A stretch of DNA of 64,000 nucleotides from Schistosoma mansoni (lineage: Eukaryota > Platyhelminthes > Trematoda > Strigeidida > Schistosomatidae), in the NCBI RefSeq assembly GCF_000237925.1, contig NC_031498.1, positions 24,868,308 to 24,932,307 of the forward strand, given 5' to 3'. A program made the translations under genes and the position numbers. Under the pieces are notes generated by a model. That model searched no databases and was not told the DNA's origin. It saw only the letters and a program-made list of their open reading frames with translations. Positions 49,501 to 61,500 of this stretch are shown here, piece by piece (position 1 is the first letter of the stretch; each line of letters starts with the position of its first letter).

Positions 49501-52500
49501 GGAATGATAGTTGAAGTCTATGGTTCAATTCGAGTTATTACCAAATGCCATTCGTAGACATTATGATTATTTGATCTAGTTTATCTTATAAGATTTACTG
49601 AATAAGCTAGTGTAGTGAACACGAACACAAATGGGGAAAACCAAATGCATTTGAACACAAAATTACAGATATTCTTAGTAAAATCTGAGGACTATACAGT
49701 AAATACTTCATTTGCAAAATATCAGTCAATAGTCTCAGAATTGATTGTTCCTTCATGTCCGAACCAATGATTCTCTGTTCTTGTTCTGTTTTCTTTGACT
49801 TTAATAACCTTCTGCCACTAGGTGTTCCACTTTTGATTGGTGATACATATTACTTATATCTGTCGACATCAGTAGCACACACCACACTAATAATATAACT
49901 TGTTTATATGTTATCCGTTAGTAAATAGAATAGATAGTATAGTCAAATTAAAAGATAATTCATACTGATATAAATAATAGTAACATAAACTTACTTCAAT
50001 CTCACCATATTCTATTGTATCATCATTTTTCTCATTGTTAGACTATTGAAATATAAAATAAGTAGAAATTACTCGAAATAATCACGATGATGAACAGGCT
50101 TAACAAAGTAATCAACACTTATGTAGTTATAATGTGAAGGAAGTATTGAAAAATATGTTTCATGGCGAGAAAACAAATGACGAAGTACAACAACCTAATC
50201 TGTCCTACTTTGAAAATCTGATACAGAATTAAAGAAGTCCCTCGAAACTACTACTAGACCAAGATAGAATTATTGTTGTTGTTATTATTGTTATTATTAG
50301 CTTTATTCAGTATTATATTTTTGGTACAATATAGAATTTTCGGCACAAAGTATTTCAACAAGTTGCCGTTTCTTACTTCTTGGTCGATCCTGATGATCAA
50401 TATTGAGTGATCACCAGTTAGAAGTTAGCAGTTCAGTCAGTCGACATTTGAATAATGTACATTCTTTTCGCTGCATATTCTCAGCAACCACGACACCTCT
50501 GATTGGGCCTTTTGTAACTTTTGCAGAGAAAGGTTATACACTTTTCAGAAACGCACCTGAATAGGTTGTGCGATAAATAGCCATAATGATGTATTGAAAC
50601 AAAAAAATTTAGATAACTTGTTGATATATTTAGATAGCAGGAACAGGTAACCCAGGTATTTAAGCATGCCGCCAATAGGAGAAAATGTCAAAGCCAAGTA
50701 TATAGGGATTGTTTATCTAGTTAGATGTTATCGTGTACAGATGAATGTATTTTAGATATATAGTGCTTATTTCATATGATTGCTTCATTCAGCGTAATAG
50801 ACAAACCAAAAATATGTTTGTGAACTAGTTATAATCTTCTGGTTGTCGATTGAATTATGATGTCAAATTCTTAATGTTTCAATTTGCCTAATACTTTTGT
50901 AGAGTTTCCTTAAGCATCAGCGTAAATGATCACTTTACAATACTTTACCAAATATTTACTGATCATTAAATTCACTTAGTATTGTTTGTTTGAATCTTCC
51001 CATTGATGTTTAGGACTGTAACTGGTCAGTCTCCTATTGGCAATATGTGCATACTGTGCGTATTGCCTTAATATAGATAACGCGATATGGATAATGCGAT
51101 GGCGTTTGTAGTGAAAGGTACTGGGTTTGAGTCTCAGAGTGAAAATCAACTCTGAAATGCAGGTACATCCATCTGACGAGTCCTAAATAGAACGAAACGC
51201 GCGTTCTGGATTCCACTGCTAGCCACTATCTATCTTTATGCAGTTCAAATTGAGAGAGTGGACAACAAACTATTTGAGAAATATTATACCTGAGATCGAC
51301 CTCACTAGTTATGTAATTAAGTTCATAAAGTAGTTTTTTGTTACAATACTTTAACTTATTTACTTTTCAGGCTTTGAATGAGTATATCTAGACTTTGAAA
51401 AAGAGTAATTATGAATATCTAGCATACTGCTGACAGTTAACCTGAAAAATCAATTACCAGAAACATTATTTAGAAATTTGTCTGAGGTTGATCAATCACA
51501 ACGAAAAACTAAAGAAAAATGATATGGTTGAGGCAACATTAATTCAGGTCATTTAAAGTAATAATTTAATCCTTTAATAGAATAACTAGTTCATTAATTG
51601 GATATCAAAACAAAATAATGAAAATGAGCTTTATTTCTTCATTAAAACAAAATGCTTACATGAGTTTAAAAAGAATCCTTATATTCAATATTGGGATAAA
51701 GAAATTTAGAGCTCTATTGTTCAGTATCATATAGTATTTGATTGAAATGTCATGTATATTGGTTGTTAAGCTTGATAAGTAAGACGAATATAGGTTTCAA
51801 AGAACTTTGATATTTGTACTTTATCCAATTGTATTGTAGGATTCTCAGGACTATTTACTTAATTATACTTTTCATCTTGGACAAATGCAAGCTATTCTAG
51901 AATATTCAAACTTAAGTTATTTAAATTCACTTAGTATTGTTTGTTTGAATATTCCCATTGATGTTTAAGACTGCAACTGGTCAATATCTAATTGGCATAT
52001 GTGCATACTGTGTGTATTGCCTCGATGTAGCCTTAATTTACAAGCATTGTAAGCAAAGATGGATAGTGGTTAGCAGTGGAATCCAGGACGTGCGTTTCGT
52101 CCTATTTGTGACTCGTCAGCTGGATGTACCTGCATCTCAGAGTTGGTGTTCACTCTGGGACTCGAACCCAGTACTTTTCGCCTCAAACTCCATCGCGTTA
52201 TCCACATCAATAGGAAGATTCAAACAAACAATACTAAGTGAATTTAAACATCAACCCATTGCACAAACAACTGGCTATCAGGACTCAGTAGCTGAGTGGA
52301 TACCATGATGGCATTTGAAGCGAAAGGTACTGGGTCCGAGTCCCAGAGTGAACATCAACTCTGAGATTCAATTACACCCAGGTGACGAGTCTCGAATGGG
52401 ACGAAACGCGCGTCCTGGATTCCACTGCTAGCTACTATCCATCTTTGCCTACAATGCTTAAGTTATTTAGTCATACATTAAGAGACAATACTACTATACG

Positions 52501-55500
52501 TTAGATATCTACATCCTACCTGCCATAAAATTTCTCAGAAAAAATATTCAAAATAAAAGTGGATATTTTTGTTTTGCTTACCGAGCGACTTCCGCGTGGT
52601 CCATTTAGACGGCCTCCTTTAGACGATCTCCTACTATTATTTATTTTATCAGTATCAGAAATATTTGACTGTTTAGTATACTTTGAATCTTGTACAGTTG
52701 ATGATGATGATGACTGATTAATAGATTTTTTGGGAGAATTTGATTCAAGCCAGTTCATAGTGTTGTTATTCAGTGTTAATCCGCTTTCTTCAATATCTTC
52801 CTCTTGTATTTGTTGTTCATTTTTTGAATGTAGTTTATGTGGAACTTGACTCACTGAACGATGATCACTTGTTGGCATAGATAAATAATGCTGACGTATA
52901 TGTGGACAAATTGGTGGACCTTTTGATTGACTCATTAATGCATGTTGTGCTGCATGATGATGACATAAGGCATCTGATTGATTGAAAAGGAAAAAAAGGG
53001 AGTTTCATTTAACCCAACGAACGTTATCAAAATGGGGGTTTGTGGAGATTATAGCAATTTAATAGTCGAATTCATTAGTCGAATTAAGTTAGACCACCAC
53101 CGAAAACCTGGAAGCACTGGACGGTGTCAAGACGTATTTCCTGGAGTTATATTGGGAAGCCATGACCAGTGGAGTTAAACCGCGTCTGTTGTGAGGTAGT
53201 TACTCACTGAAGTCAGTGGTGTACGGTCGTGCAATATCGAAGATTGGTTGAAGTTAGACATTAACACCGTTGGATGCCAGCCGACTCAGTTGTCTAGAGG
53301 TTTAGCGTTCTCGCGTGGGACTGAGGGCCCTGAGTTCGAGTCCCGAGTGCGCGACTGTGAATGCGCACTGCTGAGGAGTCCTATACTAAGATGAAACGGT
53401 CGTCCAGTGCTTCCAGGTTTCCAGTGGTAGTTCAAACTAAGTCGACTCATGAATTCTACAATGAAAATTAATAAGATTTTTGAGAGAAAAGAAAATTAAT
53501 TGCATAGAAATACTGATAAGAACAATAAGATAAGGATAGATAAAACTGTAGGAAAAGTGAGTAGGATAAAAAACTTAGAGAGTGGGTTTACAAACGAGTT
53601 AAGTGGAACTAATGAAACGAAGTTTAAAAAAGGAATGTATCGAATCAAATTGACTTAGTATAATTTAGAAATAAGTCAAGGGTAGATAAACTAAAAAAAT
53701 ATCAACCTATGGAATAAATCGTTACTGGTCTGAGTAATTTAAACTGTAATTATTTTAAATTCATTTAGCGTTGTTTGTTTGAATATTCCCATCGATGTGT
53801 TAGGACTGCAACTGGTCAGTCTCTAATTGGCATATGTGCATACTGTGCGTATTGCCTCGATATAGCCTTAATTCACAAGCATGGTAAGCGTCCTGGATTC
53901 CACTGCTAGCCACTATCCATCTCTGCTTACCATGCTTGTAATTATTTTGTTTGATATCCGTGAATAAACCTTAATAGATAGTACGAGACTCCAGATAAGA
54001 TCCATCAAGACGTACTACAATGAGATAGATGTATGCAATTATTTTTTCTTTGAAATGCAGACATTTTTTAATACTCTAAGTAATAAGTTTCTTTATGAGT
54101 CACCAATTTACCTTAACTGTGATATCACTGAAAATGAACTAATAACTTTTATCCTAAAATATGATACCTCAGCAATGTACATCCCCGAAATCATCTTGGA
54201 TCAAACTCTCGATATACTTAAAGTTGTGTTAAGTTATCCATTTAGATCCAAGAAGTGATTTAAAAAAAACCAAGATATTTTTTATTTCTGTTAAAACATA
54301 TGAATGAGGTCTAATGACTAAATTAATATGTAGTGCTGTGCTTCGCTAATCGTTCACCTCGATAACCGTTATAATACAAATCTCAACAGTGCATAAAATC
54401 AGAAGGCAAAGAGAAGCGGCAGCCATAGTTTTATTGACAAATAACGCAGGTCAGAAAGTTATAAGCGTATGAATAAATTTCAGCAAGCAAAACAAAAATG
54501 ACACGCATTGGAGATGGCGGGTAAACCAACTCACTTTAATCAAGCGTTAATCAATAATTATAGTCAGACAAGAATAGGTTACAGACATGTGATGAAGAAG
54601 ATAAAAAGTGTACACATACCTACGCTCATATAAAAAATAGTCGGTGTTAATAAGTGAATAATTAATAAGGTCAAAACGGGACTCATGATGGATAGGTAAA
54701 TTGACTTGTCCTGAAGCTATAATATGGTATATGGGCTTAACATATCAACCACCACTACAAATATGAAAACAATATACGTATATTTGGAAATCATCTCACT
54801 GTATCAAAACATGTTTCTTTGAAACACCCAAGAGTAAAAAGCTTCACATAGTAAGAACTGTCATCCAACTCTTACTCAGCATTAGGAACTCAAACATTCA
54901 TATGTAAATTTTAGATCATTGCTTCTTTTTATACTTGAAGCTTTCGAATCAGTGAAACTGTTTAAATTGAAGTGTAATCTCATGAAAACAAATAAGCCCT
55001 AGCATTTTGTCTCTCTTATTTCTTTTATTAATTGATAATGACAGCGGCCTTGAGGGCTGTTAGAGGTATTAGGGCAGTTATCACTTCCCGGTTGCCCACA
55101 CCGTGGAAGGGTTCTTCTAGAGGTACCTGAAAAGAAAATTTGGTTAGAAGCGGTCTTAATGACCTGAGAGCGTGACCGCAGTGCCCAAGGGACAACTGCT
55201 TGAGGTCGGTCACACACGACCTTTTTGTGGGTAGTCTTTGTGTTAGCTCCGTTCTTCAAAGGACCTTACCACAGGAGACGGATATCCGTGGGATAAGGCG
55301 AGGTGTGAAATTTTAGGGTCGACCTTTTCTAATCCCACCCCTCCTTGTAGAAAGGCAGCATCGCTGTCATGCTGGTTGTCTGAAGGAAACACCTTACTGC
55401 CGTCACACCTCTGTACAGTCAGCAGTACGACTTCGCCTTTGGACCTTGGGATTGTTGCTTTTAGTCTTACTGCTCTTCAACCGACCTGTCTGGCATGGTA

Positions 55501-58500
55501 GGACCTTGAGGAACGATTGTTTCAGCCAGTATAGCTCGATCGGTTCATCACGATAGGCAAGCCCAACCACCACGTCAAGGTAGCAGCAACGGTCGGGAAT
55601 TGATAATGTTGATAATAAAAAGATCTAGCCATACAATTTATGATCGTTTTTAAATTTTATCATTCTTATCAACATTCAATGAATTTTCCAGTGAATAAAG
55701 CGTTACTTTCTTTTCATTTGTATAACTTATACAAAATCTAAACATTTTTTCACATTTATGAAATTAATCTTTTGATTTCATACCAAAAATTTCTTCAAAA
55801 AGAAAACGTAGTTTTAAAAAAAAATATCATTTACGTGTTCGATTAGTTTGTCCACTATTCCCAGTTGATCCTGAACCACAAGTCTTCATTAAAGATGTTG
55901 CATCTTCATCATCATCGTCGTCATCAAGATATTCTTCATCATACTCTTCATCTTCATCATCTTCTTCATCTTCTATCTCTTCACCATCATCTTCACCTTC
56001 ATCATCCTCATCATCACCTTGAGTATAATCTCTGCCAATAACCAAATAAAATATATAACATACTTTATATCATATATAAGAACTCTCGTCTAAATTAGAG
56101 CGAATAGTTTCACAGTATTTGAGCGCCGAGTTGATGTAAAACAATAAATAGGAATAATATATTTTAAAATCTCAGTGANNNNNNNNNNNNNNNNNNNNNN
56201 NNNNNNNNNNNNNNNNNNNNNNNNNNNNNNNNNNNNNNNNNNNNNNNNNNNNNNNNNNNNNNNNNNNNNNNNNNNNNNNNNNNNNNNNNNNNNNNNNNNN
56301 NNNNNNNNNNNNNNNNNNNNNNNNNNNNNNNNNNNNNNNNNNNNNNNNNNNNNNNNNNNNNNNNNNNNNNNNNNNNNNCCTTGAAAAAGCTTGGACTAGA
56401 TTGCCAGGCGAAACGTTGGATTTACTACAAATTCATTCACTGAGATTTTACAAATATATTATTCCTATTTAAAACTTTATATCATATCATTCATTTCTTA
56501 TTAACGGCCTATGCAACTGGTAGATCTATGAGTACTGATTAACATCATGTTTAGATTAAATAGATGGGATGTGGCTAGCAGTGTAATTAAGGACACTTGT
56601 TTTGTACTGTTTGTGATTCGTCAGTTGACTGTTCCTGTATTCCAGAGTTGGTGTTCACTCCGGGGCTCGAGCCCAAGACAGTTTGTTTAGAATATCATCG
56701 CGTTTTTCACTTAGCTGCTGAACCAGATAGCCATTCACCTGTGTAACGGGTATGAGACTTAGTGTAATTTGAAATGAATTGAATGATCTCGTTGTTGATA
56801 TTTTTGACTGAGACTTATCAGTCCATCCGATCAATCTATTCTAATATCAATTTATATAACAATGGCTGTATCGAAGCAATCCGCACAAGATGTCCATAGG
56901 CCAACCAAGATTGACCAAATTTCAGTCAAAAATATCCACAATGCCATAATCAATACCATTTCAAATTGAATTTAAAATCATATTGGTTTAGTTCTTTATA
57001 ATGCTGACTGAATTCTATCGACCAAGTTTCAATTTAGTTACTGGTCCAAATGACTCAACATCGTCTATACGTCTTAAAAAGTGAAACAACAACAAGAAGT
57101 GAGTTCAGGAAGTATCAGATTACGAGTATATGTTACTGATAAGTGCCAAAAGGTGCAAAACATAGGCCCAAGGTTTTCATGTTAACCACCTTCATCCATC
57201 TAAAGTTTATGGTGTATCGCGGCATAAATCACTCATATTTCTATATACATATTCAGTATTCCATTAGTTTCAATCTTCATACACATTATTCAATACAACA
57301 TCAACTCAGTTTTCAAAATACAATGAAGGTGAATAATATTTCTGAGGTTAGTTTTTTTCAACCACACTATATGAACTTCACCTTATCTCTTTTTTTAACA
57401 AGATTTTGTTCTCTCCTCATTGCCTTCAAAAAAAAAAGAAGAATGAATTCCCTCTGTTTTTTTATATTAATGATTTAACTTAGAACCCATTTTCATTGAT
57501 TTACATTGAAAATAAGGTCACTCTTATATGTAAGAAAAAAAAGGGGAAAGTATCGAGGTCGTTAAGAATAGATAGTTATATACTTTAGTTATATTTCTTT
57601 GTTATAATCTCTTTCATTTGTTTTTCTTTTCTATGTGAAACGAATATCCAGTTGGATTGAATCATGGTTTAAAACAAAAGATCTTCATTATTTAACAAGG
57701 AGAAGCAAGCATAATGATAAACAATGGAGGTAGGTTCGAATTGTCTTTTTTGCTCCTTTTGACTTATTTCTTATAGTTAAAAGTTTCGAATTCTATGCAT
57801 CTATATATGTATAATCATAAATATAAGATCAAAACTGATTGAATTCAAACTCAAAGAATGCATCTACAATCATGTGGATAGTTCATTATATATTAGAGAC
57901 TTATTAAAGGATTCTCTCCTTTGAATTTTTAATTTGAAGCTTTAACCAATACAACTGATAAGATTAGAAGTAGAGTTTATTGTTAAGAGAATTTTAATGA
58001 ATGTTGAACTTATAATGTAGTGTAATGTTTGGAAATATAAAAGATATTGAATTTTATTCAGAAGGGGTTTTGTGGAGATTTCAGTATTTTCATAGTTGAA
58101 ATCATGAGTGAATTGAAGTTAGATCATCATGGAAAACCTGGAAGTACTGGATGGTAGTTTCGTCCTATTATGGGACTCCTCAGCAGTGCGCATCCACGAT
58201 CCTTCCAAGTGAGATTCGAACCCAGGACCTACCAGTCTTCAGGAGATGTTTCCTGGAGTTCTAGTGCGAAGCAGTGACCAGTGGAGTTCAATCAGGTCTG
58301 TTGTGAGATATCAACTCACTGAAGACAATTGGTGAACGGTTGCTCAAACTTCGTGGATCAGTTGAAGTTAGACTATAACACCGTTGGATGCCGGCTCAGT
58401 GGTCTATCGATTAAGTGCTCTGACGCGAGACTTGTAGGTCCTGGGTTGTAATCGGGATCGTGGATGCGCACTGCTGAGGAGTACCACAATAGAACAAAGC

Positions 58501-61500
58501 GGCCATCCCGTGCTTCCAGGTTTTTCTTAGTGGTCTGGCTTCAATTGACTGACGATTTCAATTATGAAAATACTGAATTTTGTCAAAACAAGAATAATAA
58601 TTAATGAGGGATAAATTATATATCCATTTAACTAAAGAAAATTTGAATAGAACTTATGAATTTACTGTGGCAGTGATGAATTAATGTCATGATGTTAGAC
58701 TTTTGGCCTAGAATTTTCTAGAACATCCTTAGAAATGCTAAGTATGCACTATTCTGTTTGTTCTTCTAATCTATGTACTTTGGTACATCCTTTGATGAAA
58801 TGTGCATGAAAATTATAGGTTAAACATTTTACTAGATAGTGTTTTTTAATATCATTAAAGAGTTTTAGTGATCCTTCTCTTTCTAATTGTTTCACAGTTT
58901 ATATCAATACATAATAAGAATTATATTGAAATATACGCTTTTACATTTGTTTACCAGGATAAATGATTGATCAGATTGTCTTTATTCCTCGGATGATCGA
59001 CTTACATTTCGTAAAGTATTAACTTTATTAGTTATGACTGATATGACAGGATGAGAAAGCACCATGAAAATTAATCAGTATGACGTTAAAAATATGTGTC
59101 TATGGATTGTCTCTTACGGGCTCCATCGTTCTTCTATCACTATCGCTACTTGAACTACTTCCGTTTTTTCTCTTTTCCTCATGTTCCTCTTCTATCAGTA
59201 AGAATTCTACTTCAACTTCCTGATACATATTACTTATATGTGCGTGTATAAGTAGCGAACACCACAATACTTCTCAGTTAAAATTATACAAATCTGAGTG
59301 TTAATTTGATTGTAAACAAATCATATATGTCATTTTAACTTATTTCGAGGTCAGTAATTTTGTATCAGTGGTCTTTATATTTAAACTAGGCGTTGTTGGA
59401 TTCAGATTTTTTCAGTACCAATCTCAAGTCAGTTAAACATTTCGCAAGCAACATCTTAGAAATAATGATAACTATAAATTGTCAGATTATTCAATCTCTC
59501 TTCCATGTACCTTGTAAGCAATTTATATTATTAAGCAAAGATGGATAATGGCTAGCAGTGGAATCCAGGATGCGCGTTTCGTCCTATTTGGGACTCGTCA
59601 GCTGGATGTACCTGCATCTCAAAGTTGATGTTCACTCTGGAACTCGGACCCAGTACCTTTCGTTTCAAACGCCACCACGTTATCCACTCGGCCACTGAGT
59701 CCTGATAGCCACTTGCTTGTGCAATGGGTTGAAGTTTAAATTCACTTGATGTTGTTTGTTTGAATCTCCCCATTGATGTTTTAGGACTGCAACTGGTCAG
59801 TCAGGGTTCGAGTCCCAGAGTGATATAACAACATCAACTCTGAGATGCAGGTACATCCAGCTGACGAGTCCCAAATAGGACGAAACGCGTGTCGTGGATC
59901 CCACCGCTAGCTATTATCCATCTCTGCTTACCGTGCTTGTGAATTTAGGCTGTATCGAGGCAATACGCACAGTATGCACATATGCCAATTAGCGACTGAC
60001 CAGTCGAAGTCCTAAAAACATCAATGGGAATATTCAAACAAACAATACTAAGTGGATTTAAATTTATACTATTATTACCAATTTTTTTTCCAAAGACTGA
60101 CTAATGATAAGACTGTACTCGCACTTGTTAGTTAAATTAAAATATAACTAATAATAACTAGGCTAATGTAAGTTAACAGGTTAGTAGCAAGCCTTTTTTT
60201 CTCTTATCTCCTTTGAATGATATATTCAATCGAATAATTTTCTTTGCACCTTTTTATGCAATTGTAGTTTATTCCTAAGATTTAGCCATAAATATCGCCT
60301 ATATGCACTGAAGTATGATGCAACATTATTGAGTATTTATTGTCTATGAGAGATTATAATTTCGAATTTGTTGCATCCCTATTATCAATGTTAAAAACAA
60401 ACCTCACATAAACACGACCAAGTTTATGGGTTGAATGTTTTATCACGTTCCGCCGTACATTAGTCAATCTTTAAAATATAACTGATGTATTATATTTAGT
60501 AAGTGTAGAGAGTATATTGAATAACGTCATGATAACACGAAGTGACATACCATTTATCATTGAAATGATTATTAGTTAATGATTAATGACCATCATATAG
60601 ATATATATTTTTCATTTTGAAATCTACCTTGTGATAGTATGTTTACAAGTTTTTATTCAGAAGAGGAGTAAAAGTAACTGAGATAGATTACTTGTAATGC
60701 AGAAGGAAATAAATGGATTTAAACTATTAAAAACGATACTATCCCAACAAATCTAATGGGTTTCATAACTGTATCGAAGCCGGTTAGGCTCTGTTGTGAA
60801 TAAGATGAAAGTTTCCATAAGTACAGACACATTAGGATATTGACAGTTTAGCTACACAAGATAATATCAGAGATTAAGCTTTATTATTTAGATATGATTT
60901 ATGATTTGCATTTAAAGTTAGCTCAATCTACATCTGGAGCATATGATCGAAGGCCTTTGGTTTGATACTTGATGTAATCAAACTTCTCGTTAAAAACGAA
61001 CGATTATTTCGTGAAAGATGAGATATAAGTGTTAGTCCTAGTACAAAGAACAACGAATCCTACTATTCATTCAATAATGTTTGCATTCCTATGAAGACTT
61101 ATGTTCCAATGAAATCATCTTGACTAAGTTTGTCGTGATTAATAAACTGAGTTTGATCGATCTTGAAGATTAGTTACATTAATCTCCCTGAGATCGAGAA
61201 AAGATTGTAGGAAAACAAACGTATATCTACCTGTGAGGGTCGTGGTTTTATAGTGATGAAAAGTTTTATATTAGGAAGAAATAAAATTCTAGTGCTTCTT
61301 GTTTCTCATATATCTTCACCTAGCGAGATAGTTATAATCAATACACATCCTGAAACAAATATGAGTTAACTGAATTTCCTATACCGAATCAACACAACGA
61401 GAAAAATATTAAAGACCTAGAAGTCATTATCGAACTAATGACAGTGAGAAAATCTATACAATGAGAATATAATTAGAAAATATGAAGCGATAAGGTATAG

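Noticed and set aside
57030-57075. Possible 31-base minus-strand exon with good acceptor
   Set aside because: Phase does not fit the neighbouring exons and there is no domain support.
59118-59232. Apparent minus-strand exon (acceptor ATAAG, donor GTAAGA, 38 open codons)
   Set aside because: It breaks the phase chain between 60403 and 56031 and aligns with repeat F at 49810-49860. The chain is clean without it.
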